From: JACDBE01 sp051002015
Lineage (GTDB): Bacteria > Actinomycetota > Acidimicrobiia > Spongiisociales > UBA5794
Length of the DNA stretch: 64,000 nt
Reading direction: 5' to 3'
Assembly (NCBI GenBank): GCA_051002015.1
Contig: JBPCMS010000019.1
Span: 7,867 to 71,866 of the forward strand
The translations under genes and the position numbers were made by a program. A model generated the notes under the pieces. The model did not search any database. It worked only from the letters and a program-made list of their open reading frames with translations, and was not told the origin of the DNA. Positions 42,091 through 51,962 of this stretch are shown here, one piece after another. The first letter of the stretch is position 1. The number at the start of each line of letters is the position of its first letter.

Positions 42091-43264
42091 CCCCCGTCGA
42101 ACATCACCGGACGATCCGGTCCTCGCCGACGCCGCCGTCGCTTGGCGGGCCGCATACGTCCACATCCCGTTCTGCCGCCGCCGCTGCCCCTACTGCGACT
42201 TCGCGGTTGTGGCCGGCGACGAATGGGGCGGTCCCATCGACCGCTACGTCGACGCCGTCGTGGCCGAGATCGCCATGGAGCCGGCGTGGGGACCGCTCGA
42301 TGCGGTGAACTTCGGGGGCGGCACCCCGACGGCGCTCACCGCTCGCCAGCTGGCCAGGGTGCTCGACGCCGTCACCGACCGTTTCGGGATCGCCCCCGGC
42401 GCCGAGATCAGCATCGAGGCCAATCCCGAGGATTGGGACGGGGCGGGCTGGGCCGATCTCGTCGCCCTCGGGTTCACCCGGATCTCGCTCGGGGTGCAGT
42501 CCTTCGACCCTGCGGTCCTTGCCTCCCTCGGTCGCAGCCACGACCCGCAGAGTGCGGCGGCGGCGGTGACCGGGGCGCGCACGGCCGGTTTCGGGTCGGT
42601 GTCGCTCGACCTCGTCTTCGGCGCCGCCGCCGAGGAGGGGGCGAGCTGGGGACGGACCGTCGCCACCGCCGTCGGTCTCGGGCCCGATCACCTGTCCGGC
42701 TATGCGCTCACCGTGGAGCGGGGGACCGAGCTGTCCCGGATGGTCGGCGCCGGTCTGGTGCCCGCCCCCGATCCGGATGATCAGGCGGACGCATACGAGC
42801 TGCTCGTCGCCGCCGCCACCGGTGCCGGTCTCGTCCACTACGAGGTGTCCAACTTCGCCCGGCCCGGCCACGCCTGCCGCTACAACCTGGGGACATGGGC
42901 CCAGGGCGGGTACCTCGCCTTCGGGCTCGGGGCCCACGGCCACCGCGACGGGGTGAGGACCCGCAACGTGCGGCGCATCGACGCCTACCTGGCGGCGGTC
43001 GGGCAGAGCCACCGGCCTCTCGCCGGCACCGAGTCGCAGGATCCGTGGGGGAGGGAGCAGGAGCGGTTGATGCTGGGGCTGCGGCGGCGCGCCGGGGTGG
43101 TTCCCGGCGACATCGGCCGTGCCCTGGAGCGATCCGAGCAGGGGCGGCGGCTGATGGAGGCGGGGGTGCTGGGGGTGGGTCCCGACCGGTTGGTGGTGCT
43201 GAGACCGCTGCTCACCGACGAGGTGACGAGGGCCGTGCTCTCACTCTCAGCAGACGACTGCTAA
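42083..43264 (+). CDS. hemW: Radical SAM heme chaperone HemW
   Basis: HemW binds heme and a 4Fe-4S cluster and delivers heme to respiratory proteins; it was long called an oxygen-independent coproporphyrinogen oxidase. The 393-residue protein has the radical-SAM triad in [11 protein letters not shown] (C31, C35, C38), the SAM-binding GGGTPTAL and the [17 protein letters not shown] block typical of HemW. The cysteine motif is CX3CX2C without the extra cysteine of true HemN. It overlaps lepA by eight bases. The lepA-hemW-hrcA-dnaJ order is conserved in Gram-positives. Confidence 0.92.
   Translation: MADPRRTSPDDPVLADAAVAWRAAYVHIPFCRRRCPYCDFAVVAGDEWGGPIDRYVDAVVAEIAMEPAWGPLDAVNFGGGTPTALTARQLARVLDAVTDRFGIAPGAEISIEANPEDWDGAGWADLVALGFTRISLGVQSFDPAVLASLGRSHDPQSAAAAVTGARTAGFGSVSLDLVFGAAAEEGASWGRTVATAVGLGPDHLSGYALTVERGTELSRMVGAGLVPAPDPDDQADAYELLVAAATGAGLVHYEVSNFARPGHACRYNLGTWAQGGYLAFGLGAHGHRDGVRTRNVRRIDAYLAAVGQSHRPLAGTESQDPWGREQERLMLGLRRRAGVVPGDIGRALERSEQGRRLMEAGVLGVGPDRLVVLRPLLTDEVTRAVLSLSADDC
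43249..43262. promoter_or_regulatory. Small inverted repeat at the hrcA promoter
   Basis: AGCAG-ACGA-CTGCT is a perfect inverted repeat directly abutting the hrcA -10 region. It does not match the CIRCE consensus (TTAGCACTC-N9-GAGTGCTAA) beyond TAGCA-like letters, so operator function is only a possibility. Confidence 0.25.
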
Positions 43265-43267
43265 ATT
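43262..43267 (+). promoter_or_regulatory. -10 hexamer TAAATT for leaderless hrcA
   Basis: TAAATT begins at the hemW stop codon and ends seven bases before the hrcA ATG. Confidence 0.5.
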
Positions 43268-43274
43268 CGGGCCC

Positions 43275-44276
43275 ATGTTGGACGATCGCGGATCCCGGGT
43301 TCTCCAGGCCCTGGTCGAGGAGTACATCGCCACCGGGATGCCGGTGAGCTCGCATGCGATCGTCGAACGCAGCGGGCTGCCGGTGTCGAGTGCCACCGTC
43401 CGCAACGAAGTCGCCCGCCTCGAGTCGTACGGGTTCGTGGAGCAGCCGCACACCTCGGCGGGCCGGGTCCCGACTGCGGCCGGCTACCGGTTCTACGTCG
43501 ACCACGCCTCGCCGGCCAAGCTGCGCAGCGCCACCCGCAGCAGGATCACCTCGTTCTTCTCCGAGGTGCACCGCGAGCTGAGCCGGGTGCTCAAGGAGAC
43601 CACGGGGCTGCTCGCCGAGGTGAGCCATTTCCCCGCCGTCGTCATCGGCCCCGGTCTGGTCGGCGAGACGGTGCGCGCCCTGCACCTCGTCCCCCTCGGG
43701 GGCCCGGTGGTGCTGACGGTGACCGTCACCGGGTCGGGCCGGGTCGCCCAGGACGTGGTGCGGCTCGACGCCATCCTCGACCGGACCCAGCTGGCCGAGG
43801 CGGAGCGGATGCTCGCCGTCGCCTACGAGGGACACACCGTGGCCGATGGCAACCTCAGGGTGGGCACCATCCCCGCAGACGCCGCCTCGCCCCCGGTCCA
43901 GACGCTGATCGATGCGGTCGCCACCACCTTGGGACGCGCCGATCGGGCCACCACCGAGGTGTTCGTCGGGGGGACCTCCCAACTGGTCGAGCTGTGGCAT
44001 GACCTGGCCCACGTCCACGCCATCCTCGCCATCCTCGAGCAGGAGGCCACGGTGCGCCGCATCGTCGACACCGAGTCGCCAGGGACCTCGGTCAGGCTCG
44101 GGGTCGAGATCGATGTCGCCGGCCTCGACCTCGCCGTGGTGTCGAGCTCGTACGACGCCGGCGAGCACGGCATCGGTCGGCTGGCGGTGCTCGGCCCGAT
44201 GCGGATGGACTACCGGCGCACCATGCGGATCGTCGAAGAGGTCGGGGACAGCCTCGGCGACAGCCTGGGCGGCTGA
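43275..44276 (+). CDS. hrcA: Heat-inducible transcription repressor HrcA
   Basis: HrcA represses class I heat-shock genes by binding CIRCE and is refolded by GroEL. The 333-residue protein has an N-terminal winged helix (about 1-75; SSATVRNEVARLESYGFVEQPHTSAGRVPT) and the GAF-like dimerisation core. The ATG at 43275 follows a TAAATT element. dnaJ lies 79 bases downstream, with no grpE or dnaK between, as in actinobacteria. No CIRCE copy is seen at its own promoter. Confidence 0.94.
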   Translation: MLDDRGSRVLQALVEEYIATGMPVSSHAIVERSGLPVSSATVRNEVARLESYGFVEQPHTSAGRVPTAAGYRFYVDHASPAKLRSATRSRITSFFSEVHRELSRVLKETTGLLAEVSHFPAVVIGPGLVGETVRALHLVPLGGPVVLTVTVTGSGRVAQDVVRLDAILDRTQLAEAERMLAVAYEGHTVADGNLRVGTIPADAASPPVQTLIDAVATTLGRADRATTEVFVGGTSQLVELWHDLAHVHAILAILEQEATVRRIVDTESPGTSVRLGVEIDVAGLDLAVVSSSYDAGEHGIGRLAVLGPMRMDYRRTMRIVEEVGDSLGDSLGG

Positions 44277-44355
44277 GGCGTGACCCATCCAGACGCGAGC
44301 GGGCAGGGCACCGGCGCACCACCATCGAACCAACAGCGAGAGGTCTGAGACGGAT

Positions 44356-45447
44356 ATGGCCGACTACTACGAGGTGCTCGGGGTCTCCAGGGACGCCAGT
44401 GCCGACGAGATCAAGCGCAGGTTCCGGACCCTCGCCCGCGAGACCCACCCGGATGCCAATCCCGACGACCCCGCAGCCGAGGCCCGCTTTCGGCAGATCG
44501 CCGAGGCGTACGAGGTTCTCTCGGACGAAGCCAGGCGGGCCGCCTACGACCGCGGTGAGCGGTTCGGGACCGACCTGTTCAGCGCCGGGGCAACCCTGGA
44601 GGAGATCCTCTCCCAGTTCTTCGGCGCAGGCTTCGGCGGGTTCGGGGGGTTCACCTCGCACCCGGCGCGGCGCAAGGGCCGCGACCTCTCCGTGGCCGTC
44701 GACCTGACCCTGGACGAGGCGGCCACCGGTGTGGCCCGCGAGGTCACCTACCGGTCGGCGATCACCTGCGACACCTGCTCCGGGGCCGGCTCGGCCCCGG
44801 GCGCCAGCCCCACCCGGTGCGGCGCTTGCGGAGGGACCGGCCATGTGCGGGTAACCCGCAGCACCTTCCTCGGGTCGATGATGACCGTTGCCGAGTGCTC
44901 CACCTGCTCGGGATGGGGCGAGGTGATCGCCGATCCATGCCCCGCCTGCTCGGGCCGCGGGCGGGTGGACGACTCCGTCACCGTCACCATCGACATCCCC
45001 GCCGGTGTCGACCACGGCACCAGGCTCCGACTGGGGGGCAGGGGCGAGGCCGGGGAGCGGCGCACCCCGGCGGGCGATCTCTACGCCTCGGTGCGGGTGG
45101 CAGCGGACGAGCGGTTCGAGCGGCTCGGCGACGATCTACACCACCGGGTCCGGCTCGGGCTGGCCGAGGCCACCCTTGGGGTCGACCTCAAGGTGCCGCT
45201 GGTCGGAGGCGAGTTCCTCGACGTCGAGATCCCGGCGGGGACCCAGCCGGGCACCGTGTTCAAGATCGACCGCCAGGGCATGCCCCGGCTCCGCCGCCGG
45301 GGGAGAGGCGATCTGCTGATCGAGGTCCAGGTGATGGTGCCCACCGACCTCACCGACGAGCAGACCGAGGCGTTGCGCCACTACGCCGAGCTGCGCGGGG
45401 AATCACCGGCCGTCCCACGCAAGAAGCGCCGCTTCTTCGCCGGCTGA
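44356..45447 (+). CDS. dnaJ: Chaperone DnaJ
   Basis: DnaJ delivers unfolded proteins to DnaK. The 363-residue protein has a J domain (1-65, with HPD in ETHPDANPDD), a short glycine/phenylalanine region (GFGGFGGF), four zinc repeats (CDTCSGAG, CGACGGTG, CSTCSGWG, CPACSGRG) and the C-terminal beta domains. All key residues are present, so it is type I, although shorter in the G/F part than the dnaK-linked DnaJ; this is the second DnaJ typically found after hrcA. A weak AGAGGT ribosome site precedes the ATG. Confidence 0.94.
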   Translation: MADYYEVLGVSRDASADEIKRRFRTLARETHPDANPDDPAAEARFRQIAEAYEVLSDEARRAAYDRGERFGTDLFSAGATLEEILSQFFGAGFGGFGGFTSHPARRKGRDLSVAVDLTLDEAATGVAREVTYRSAITCDTCSGAGSAPGASPTRCGACGGTGHVRVTRSTFLGSMMTVAECSTCSGWGEVIADPCPACSGRGRVDDSVTVTIDIPAGVDHGTRLRLGGRGEAGERRTPAGDLYASVRVAADERFERLGDDLHHRVRLGLAEATLGVDLKVPLVGGEFLDVEIPAGTQPGTVFKIDRQGMPRLRRRGRGDLLIEVQVMVPTDLTDEQTEALRHYAELRGESPAVPRKKRRFFAG

Positions 45448-45635
45448 CGTGCGCCACGTCCCCCACGTCCACCTTCCGGGGTCGTGACCGGGCCGGGCCG
45501 TCACCGCTCGGTGACGACACCCCGGCCGGGGCCGGGTGCGCCCCATCGGCGGTGCCGGTGGCCACCGCGAAGCGCCGTCATGCATGAGCGCCGTCGGCTC
45601 GTCGCCCGGTGTCCGGGTCACCGCCCCGGCGCCGG

Positions 45636-45641
45636 TATACT
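45636..45641 (+). promoter_or_regulatory. -10 hexamer TATACT for the phoH operon
   Basis: TATACT is near-consensus and lies about 60 bases before the phoH GTG, in an otherwise GC-rich 254-base gap in which I see nothing else. No clear -35 is found. Confidence 0.5.
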
Positions 45642-45701
45642 CAACGGGTCTCCATGCGTTCTCGCTGCGCATCCCCCTCCCGTACCCCTTTGTGAGGATC
45701 C

Positions 45702-46706
45702 GTGACGTCCCCGTCCGCAGTGGACATCCAACTCAAGGTTCCCAGCAACCACCTCATCGTGGACCTCCTCGGCGAGCGCGACGCCCACCTCAGGCACATC
45801 GAAGCGGCGTTCCCCGACGTCCGGATCGTGGCTCGGGGCAACCAGATTGATGTCCACGGCGCCGAGGCCGACGCCGGGATGGTGCGGACCATCTTCGACG
45901 AGCTGCTCATCCTCGTACAGGAGGGTGAGACACTGGACGGCGACCGGGTGCTGCGGGTCATCGACCTGGTGCGCCGCGACGTACCCGCCCCTTCCGGGGT
46001 GTTCACCGAGGCGATCAAGGTGGGTCGGGGCAAGGTGGTGCGGTCCAAGACCCTCGGCCAGAAGCGCTACGTCGACGCGGTACGGGACAACACCCTGGCC
46101 TTCGGGGTGGGACCGGCGGGCACCGGAAAGACCTACCTGGCCATGGCCTGCGCCGTCGAGGCGTTGATCTCGGGGTCGGTGCGCCGCATCATCCTCAGCC
46201 GCCCGGCGGTCGAGGCTGGGGAGCGGCTCGGCTTTCTCCCCGGCGACCTCGCCGCCAAGGTCGACCCGTACCTGCGCCCTCTGTACGACGCCCTCTACGA
46301 GATGCTTGGCCCCGACGAGACCGGGCGCCTGATGGATCGGGGGACCATCGAGATCGCCCCGCTCGCCTACATGCGGGGGCGGACGCTCAACGACGCCTTC
46401 ATCGTCCTCGACGAGGCGCAGAACACGTCGCCGGAGCAGATGAAGATGTTCCTCACCCGGTTGGGCTTCAACTCGAAGATGGTGATCACCGGAGACGTCA
46501 CCCAGACCGATCTGCTCGACGGGCGCCCCTCGGGTCTGCGGGTGGTGGGGTCGGTGCTGCGCGACATCGACGGGATCGCCTTCGTCGAGCTCGGTCTCGA
46601 GGACGTGGTGCGGCACCGGATCGTCGCCGCGATCGTCCAGGCATACGAGCGTTTCGAGGCCCGCAGGGCCGAGGTGCCGTCACGGGACCGCGCGTGGACA
46701 CCGTGA
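45702..46706 (+). CDS. phoH: PhoH-like ATPase (YbeZ)
   Basis: PhoH/YbeZ is a P-loop ATPase linked to RNA metabolism and to YbeY. The 334-residue protein has an N-terminal KH-like region (about 1-90), Walker A GPAGTGKT near 140, Walker B FIVLDEAQN and the helicase-like GDVTQTDL motif. The GTG at 45702 is preceded by TGAGGA. It leads an overlapping run phoH-pgpH-ybeY-corC-era, strongly suggesting one operon. Confidence 0.93.
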   Translation: MTSPSAVDIQLKVPSNHLIVDLLGERDAHLRHIEAAFPDVRIVARGNQIDVHGAEADAGMVRTIFDELLILVQEGETLDGDRVLRVIDLVRRDVPAPSGVFTEAIKVGRGKVVRSKTLGQKRYVDAVRDNTLAFGVGPAGTGKTYLAMACAVEALISGSVRRIILSRPAVEAGERLGFLPGDLAAKVDPYLRPLYDALYEMLGPDETGRLMDRGTIEIAPLAYMRGRTLNDAFIVLDEAQNTSPEQMKMFLTRLGFNSKMVITGDVTQTDLLDGRPSGLRVVGSVLRDIDGIAFVELGLEDVVRHRIVAAIVQAYERFEARRAEVPSRDRAWTP

Positions 46707-49375
46707 GCACGGCGCAGCAGCGCCCCACCTGGCCGATCGTCGCCAGCATCGTCGTCACCGTCGTTGCCGTGGCTCTGGCGCTGGTGGTGGGCCGTCCCGC
46801 CGCCGCCCCCGCCATCAGCCTCGAGGTCGGCGACATCGCCTCCGAGGACTTCGTCGCCACCCGCTACACCGAGCTGGCCGACGATGCCGCCACCGAGCAG
46901 GCCCGCATCCAGGCGTCGGATGCGGTCGAGCCGGTCTACGAGATCGACCAGGACGGGACCAGCCGGGTGGAGCAGCGGATCGGTCTTCTCTTCGCATCGG
47001 TGCGCGACGCCCCGGCGCCGGTCGGGCTGACCATCAACCACGATGCCGGGCCCATCCAGTCGACCTCAATCGGCAATGAGTTCATCGTCGAGTACACGGT
47101 GACCGTGACCAACCCGGCCTCGACCCGTCGCAGCTACCAGCTCACCCAGACCCCGCAGCTGTCGTCGGCGGCCCGGATCCTGTCGGCCGTGATGACCGCC
47201 GAGCTCAGTACCGGCGACGCCCACCGGGACGACCTCGACCCGACGGTCCTGCCGTGGTCGCTCACCGAGGCCGAGGGGCTGCAACAGATCCAGCCGAGCA
47301 GCACGGACACCTACACGGTGGAGGTGCGGTTCGCCGTCAACGCCGCCCTGGTCACCGACGACAACTCGGACTGCGAGGTGGGGGAGGGCGACAGCAACAC
47401 CGGGCTGCGCAGCGAGGCACGGGTCACCGTCGACCCCAACAGCGCAGATGCCGTCACCTGCCAGGTGCTGCCGGTGGTGACGCTGCCGGCGCCGCCCGCC
47501 GGTGAGGGCGACAGCACCACCACGTCGAGCTCGACCACCACCACAACCACCGCCCCGAGCACGTCGACCACCACCACCATCCCGGTCGAGGAGCAGATCT
47601 CCGGCCTGGTCAGTGAGTACGGCAGCCTCTACGAGGACGCCATCCCGGTGCTGGTCACCCTGTACGCCGATCACCTGGCGGACGTCGCCAACGGCGGCGC
47701 CGGGTTCTTCGACGCCGTGGAGCAGGAGGTCATGGACCTGGCGACCGAGCGTGTTGCCGCCGGGATCCGGGCGGACGAGCTGGCCGATGTCCGGCTCGGG
47801 CTCACCTCAGCGCCGCCGCCGCTGTTCGTCCAGGGGCTCGACGCCGAGGCCCGCGCCATGCTTGCCCAGGCGGGGGCCGTCGTGGTCGCCCTCTCGCTCG
47901 AGGCCAACGAGATCGAGAACCAGGAGGCCACTGCGCTGGCCCGGGAGGCGGCGGCGGCCGGTGTCACCGAGGTCACCCGGATCTGGGTCGAGACCCAGCC
48001 CATCGTCACGGCGGGGAACGCCATCGACGCCGTCCAGCTCGAGGCCATCACCGTCAACGGTCTGCTCGATCCCGAACCGGGGACGTCACGCATCGCCGCC
48101 GCCGCCCTCGGCGGGCTGGCCGTGCTGATGGCGGCCCTGTTCCTGTGGCGGATCACCCCGGCGCGCTGGTCGCAGCCGAAGCACATCGTCATCCTCGGGA
48201 TCCTGCTGCTCATCGCCGCCCTGGTGTCGCGGATCCCCCAGCTCCTCGGCAATGAGAGCCCGCAGTTGGCGTACATCATCCCCGCCTCGCTGCTCGGGTA
48301 CGCCTCCGCCATCCTCTACGAGCCGCGCACCGCCCTGCTCACCGCGGTGCCGATGGCGATGTTCGTGGCGATCTCGACGCTCGACCCGGCGCTCACCGTG
48401 TTCGCCGCCGCCGCCACGGTGACTCCGATCGCCTTCGTCTCGGCGGTTTCGACCAGGCGCGAGCTCCGGCTGGCGGTGTTGCTCGGCGCCGCCGTGCTCG
48501 CCCCGCTGGCCTACACCATCGCCTGGATGTTCGACGGGCGATCGGCCGCCTGGGCCGCCGCCGTCGCCGGCTTCATCGGTGGTCTCATCGGCGGGTTCAT
48601 CGGCCAGGGGCTGGTGTCGTTCCTCGAGAACCTGTTCCAGCTGACCACGACGGTCACCCTGCTCGACCTCACCGACCGCAACCACCCGGCGCTGCGCCTC
48701 ATCGAGGAGCGGGCCCCGGGGACGTTCAACCACTCGATCATGGTGGGCAACCTGGCGGGCAAGGCCGCCCGCGCCATCGGGGCCGATCCACTCTTCGCCC
48801 AGGCCGCCGCCTTCTATCACGACCTGGGCAAGACCGAGAACCCGCAGTACTTCATCGAGAACCAGTTCGGGGTGTCCAACCCGCACGACGAGCTCGATCC
48901 CGTGGAATCGGCCGACCTGATCAGGCGGCACGTCGCCGATGGCCTGGTCCTGGCCCGCCGTTACCGCATCCCTCCCGAGATCGCCGCCGCCGTCGAGCAG
49001 CACCACGGCACCGGGCTGATGCGCTACTTCTATCACAAGGCCTTGGAGAACGACCCTTCGGTCGATCCGGCCCGGTTCCGCCACACCGGTACCAAGCCGC
49101 AACGCAAGGAGATGGCGATCCTGATGATCTCGGACGCGGTGGAGGGGGCGGCTCGATCGATGGCCCAGATCGAGGACCCGACCTCGGAGAGCCTGCGCAA
49201 GGTGGTGGATTCGGTGGTGGGTGAGAAGTTCGACGACGGCCAGTTCGACGAGAGCGACCTCACCTTCGGCGACCTCACCAGGTTGAAGGACGCCCTGGTG
49301 GTGGCGCTGATCGGCTACTACCACACCCGGATCCCCTACCCGGGCTTCCCCGGTGCCCCGGTGGGCTCGGGATGA
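46703..49375 (+). CDS. pgpH: 7TM-HD membrane phosphohydrolase (PgpH/YqfF type)
   Basis: PgpH-type proteins degrade the second messenger c-di-AMP in Firmicutes. This 890-residue protein has an N-terminal membrane helix (about 10-33), a large extracytoplasmic domain broken by a Ser/Thr-rich linker (about 272-293), a cluster of about six or seven membrane helices (about 465-650) and a cytosolic HD domain with FNHSIM (His677), YHDLGK (His706-Asp707) and further HD-subfamily residues (QHHGTGL). I prefer the GTG at 46703, overlapping the phoH stop by four bases, over a GTG at 46694. Position between phoH and ybeY matches Bacilli. Whether this organism makes c-di-AMP cannot be told here. Confidence 0.88.
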   Translation: MSTAQQRPTWPIVASIVVTVVAVALALVVGRPAAAPAISLEVGDIASEDFVATRYTELADDAATEQARIQASDAVEPVYEIDQDGTSRVEQRIGLLFASVRDAPAPVGLTINHDAGPIQSTSIGNEFIVEYTVTVTNPASTRRSYQLTQTPQLSSAARILSAVMTAELSTGDAHRDDLDPTVLPWSLTEAEGLQQIQPSSTDTYTVEVRFAVNAALVTDDNSDCEVGEGDSNTGLRSEARVTVDPNSADAVTCQVLPVVTLPAPPAGEGDSTTTSSSTTTTTTAPSTSTTTTIPVEEQISGLVSEYGSLYEDAIPVLVTLYADHLADVANGGAGFFDAVEQEVMDLATERVAAGIRADELADVRLGLTSAPPPLFVQGLDAEARAMLAQAGAVVVALSLEANEIENQEATALAREAAAAGVTEVTRIWVETQPIVTAGNAIDAVQLEAITVNGLLDPEPGTSRIAAAALGGLAVLMAALFLWRITPARWSQPKHIVILGILLLIAALVSRIPQLLGNESPQLAYIIPASLLGYASAILYEPRTALLTAVPMAMFVAISTLDPALTVFAAAATVTPIAFVSAVSTRRELRLAVLLGAAVLAPLAYTIAWMFDGRSAAWAAAVAGFIGGLIGGFIGQGLVSFLENLFQLTTTVTLLDLTDRNHPALRLIEERAPGTFNHSIMVGNLAGKAARAIGADPLFAQAAAFYHDLGKTENPQYFIENQFGVSNPHDELDPVESADLIRRHVADGLVLARRYRIPPEIAAAVEQHHGTGLMRYFYHKALENDPSVDPARFRHTGTKPQRKEMAILMISDAVEGAARSMAQIEDPTSESLRKVVDSVVGEKFDDGQFDESDLTFGDLTRLKDALVVALIGYYHTRIPYPGFPGAPVGSG

Positions 49376-49851
49376 ACATCGTCATCGCCGACGAACGCGC
49401 AGACCCGCCGAGTACCGGCGCCTCCGACGAGGGCGGGCTGCTCACCCTGGCCGCCATGGTGCTCGACGGCGAGTCGTTCCCGTCGTCGACCGAGGTCACG
49501 GTGACCATGGTCGATCCCCACCGCATCGCCGAGCTGAACCGGGACCATCTGGGCAAGACCGGCCCGACCGACGTGCTGTCGTTCCCGATCGAGGACCTGA
49601 CGCCGGGCACGGCGCCCGCCTTGTCGCCGGGCGACCCGCCGCTGCTGATCGGCGACGTGGTCATCTGCCCCGCCGTGGTGGCGGAGCAGGCCTCCGACCA
49701 CGGGGTCGGGTTCGAGGACGAGATGGCGCTGATGGTGGTCCACGGCCTGCTCCATCTGCTCGGGTACGACCACCAGGCCGCCGAGGAAGCCGAGCACATG
49801 GAATCGGTGGAGCGCCGCTACCTGGCCGCCGCGGGCAGGGCGAGGCGATGA
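49372..49851 (+). CDS. ybeY: Endoribonuclease/rRNA maturation factor YbeY
   Basis: YbeY is a zinc protein needed for 16S rRNA 3' maturation and ribosome quality control. The 159-residue protein has the hallmark HGLLHLLGYDH (His124, His128, His134) and the upstream PTDVLSFP motif. Its ATG overlaps the previous stop and its stop overlaps the next start (ATGA at both ends). Confidence 0.95.
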   Translation: MNIVIADERADPPSTGASDEGGLLTLAAMVLDGESFPSSTEVTVTMVDPHRIAELNRDHLGKTGPTDVLSFPIEDLTPGTAPALSPGDPPLLIGDVVICPAVVAEQASDHGVGFEDEMALMVVHGLLHLLGYDHQAAEEAEHMESVERRYLAAAGRARR

Positions 49852-51020
49852 CCACCGCCGCCCTGCTCGTCGCCGCCGCTCTGGTGGTCGTCGCTGGGAT
49901 CCTCCGCGCCGCCGGCGCCTCGCTGGTGCGCACTCCCCGGGCCGACGCCCTCCAGGACGCCGCCGATGGTGACCGGCGGGCCGCCAAGGTCGCCGACCTG
50001 CTCGTCTCCCGGACCACTCTGCAGCCCGCCCTCGGTCTGGTTCACACCGGGTTGATGGTGGTGGCGGCGATCAGCGCCACCTGGGGGCTGAGCCGGAGCA
50101 CGACCGGGTGGGGCCTGATGGTCGAGCTGGTGCTGCTCTCTCTGCTCCTGCTCGCCGTCAGCGAGATCCTGCCCCGTGGCTACGGCCGGGGACACCCCCG
50201 CCTGCTCGCCTACCGGTGGGTGTTCCTGCTGGGGCCGGCGGTGACGTTCGGCCGGGCGGCCTCCGACCTGATCAGCGACGACAACGGCGACGACCACGAG
50301 CCGAACGGCGACGAGGACGAGGACGACGACACCGAGCGGGAGCTGATCTCGTCGGTGATCGAGGTGGGCGACACCGTGGTGCGCGAGGTGATGGTGCCCC
50401 GCCCCGACATGGTGACGCTGCCGTCGACGGCAACGGTGGACGAGGCGATAGCCCTGTCGATCGAGGCCGGGCGGTCCCGCATCCCGGTGCTGGGCGCAGG
50501 GATCGACGACGTCATCGGCGTGCTCTACGTGCGCGATCTTCTCGTCCTCTTTGACGACGACGGCGGGGGGCGGCGGGTGGACGACCTGGTCCGACCCGTG
50601 TTCATCGTCCCCGAGGCGATGCCGGTGCTCGACCTGATGCGGGAGATGCAAAGCGACCGGGACCATCTGGCCATCGTCGTCGACGAGTTCGGTGGCACCG
50701 CCGGGCTGGTGACCATGGAGGACCTGCTCGAGGAGATCGTCGGTGAGATCAGCGACGAGTATGACGAGGAGGAGCCGCTGATCACCGAGCTGGGCAGCGG
50801 CGAGTACCTCATGGACGGCCGGGTCAGCATCGACGAACTCGAGGACCTGATCGGGATCGAGGTGCCCGACGAGGACTGGGACACGGTCGGAGGGTTGCTC
50901 CTCGGGCTGGCCGGCCGGGTCCCCGAGGAGGGGGAATCGTTCACGTTCGAGGAGCACGTCTTCACCGCCGAGCAGGTCCAGGGCAGGCGCATCGCCCAGG
51001 TCCGGCTCCGCCCCCGATGA
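49848..51020 (+). CDS. CorC/HlyC-family CBS-domain membrane protein
   Basis: This 390-residue protein has an N-terminal membrane DUF21-like region (hydrophobic segments near 1-20, 60-82 and 85-105), a very acidic spacer (about 145-162, DDNGDDHEPNGDEDED), two CBS domains (about 170-295; EVMVPRPDMVTL, IGVLYVRDLL) and a C-terminal CorC/HlyC transporter-associated domain (about 310-390). Family members are implicated in magnesium/cobalt efflux. The true membrane region is shorter than in full DUF21 proteins. It is coupled to ybeY and era by overlaps. Confidence 0.85.
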   Translation: MTTAALLVAAALVVVAGILRAAGASLVRTPRADALQDAADGDRRAAKVADLLVSRTTLQPALGLVHTGLMVVAAISATWGLSRSTTGWGLMVELVLLSLLLLAVSEILPRGYGRGHPRLLAYRWVFLLGPAVTFGRAASDLISDDNGDDHEPNGDEDEDDDTERELISSVIEVGDTVVREVMVPRPDMVTLPSTATVDEAIALSIEAGRSRIPVLGAGIDDVIGVLYVRDLLVLFDDDGGGRRVDDLVRPVFIVPEAMPVLDLMREMQSDRDHLAIVVDEFGGTAGLVTMEDLLEEIVGEISDEYDEEEPLITELGSGEYLMDGRVSIDELEDLIGIEVPDEDWDTVGGLLLGLAGRVPEEGESFTFEEHVFTAEQVQGRRIAQVRLRPR

Positions 51021-51946
51021 CGGACGACGCCACCACCCCTGCGGTGGCGGCGGACGGCTCGATGCCGCTCCGGTCCGGGTTCGTGGCCGTGGTGGGCAGA
51101 CCCAACGTCGGCAAGTCGACCCTGGTCAACGCCCTGGTGGGGACCAAGGTGTCGATCACGTCGCCCCGGCCCCAGACCACCCGCAACAGCATCCGCGGCG
51201 TCGCCAACCTCGACGACCCGCCCGCCCAGATCGTCCTGGTCGACACCCCAGGGCTGCACCGGCCCCGCACCGCCCTCGGCTCCAGGCTGAACCGGCTGGT
51301 CGAGGACTCGCTCACCGGGACCGACCTGGTGGCGATGCTGCTCGACGCCATCCAGCGGGTGGGGCCCGGCGACCGGATGCTGGCACAGCGTCTCGCCCCC
51401 ATCGCCGACCGGGTCATCGTCGTCGTCAACAAGACCGACATGGCCAAGCCCGATCAGATTGCCGAGCGCCTGGCCGAAGCATCCGGCTGGGATTTCGCCG
51501 CCTACGTCCCGATCTCGTCGGTGACGGGACAGGGACTCGACGCCCTCCGTAAGGAGATCGTCAGCAGGCTCCCCGAAGGCCCCGCCTACTTCCCCGAGGG
51601 CATGACGACCGACCAGCCCGACGAGTTGCTCGCCGGCGAGATCATCCGGGAGCAGTATCTGGGCAGGCTGCGCGAGGAGCTCCCCCACTCGCTTGCCCTG
51701 ATCGTCGATGAGATCACCCAGCGGACCGGGGGCACGGTGTACGTGGCGGCCACGGTGGTCGTCGAGCGGCAGTCGCAGAAGGGCATCGTGATCGGCAAGG
51801 GTGGGAGCGCCCTCAAGGCGGTGGGCGAGGCCGCCCGCACCGAGCTGGAACGCCTGTTCGCCGCCCCGGTGTACCTCGATCTCAGGGTGAGGGTGGAACC
51901 CGACTGGCAACGCCGCGACACCCTGCTCGACCGGCTCGGCTTCTGA
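51017..51946 (+). CDS. era: GTPase Era
   Basis: Era binds 16S rRNA and assists 30S assembly. The 309-residue protein has G1 GRPNVGKS (27-34), the RPQTTRNSIRG switch I, G3 DTPGLH, G4 NKTD and a C-terminal KH domain with VIGKGGSALK. Its ATG overlaps the preceding stop (ATGA). It closes the phoH operon; a repeat-filled gap follows. Confidence 0.97.
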   Translation: MTDDATTPAVAADGSMPLRSGFVAVVGRPNVGKSTLVNALVGTKVSITSPRPQTTRNSIRGVANLDDPPAQIVLVDTPGLHRPRTALGSRLNRLVEDSLTGTDLVAMLLDAIQRVGPGDRMLAQRLAPIADRVIVVVNKTDMAKPDQIAERLAEASGWDFAAYVPISSVTGQGLDALRKEIVSRLPEGPAYFPEGMTTDQPDELLAGEIIREQYLGRLREELPHSLALIVDEITQRTGGTVYVAATVVVERQSQKGIVIGKGGSALKAVGEAARTELERLFAAPVYLDLRVRVEPDWQRRDTLLDRLGF

Positions 51947-51962
51947 CCCGCTGCGGTCTCAG

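Noticed and set aside
43201..43274. CIRCE operator at hrcA
   Set aside because: Only a short AGCAG/CTGCT inverted repeat is present; the TTAGCACTC-N9-GAGTGCTAA consensus is absent.
45448..45701. Small gene between dnaJ and phoH
   Set aside because: Open frames there are short and Arg/Pro-rich; only the TATACT promoter is convincing.
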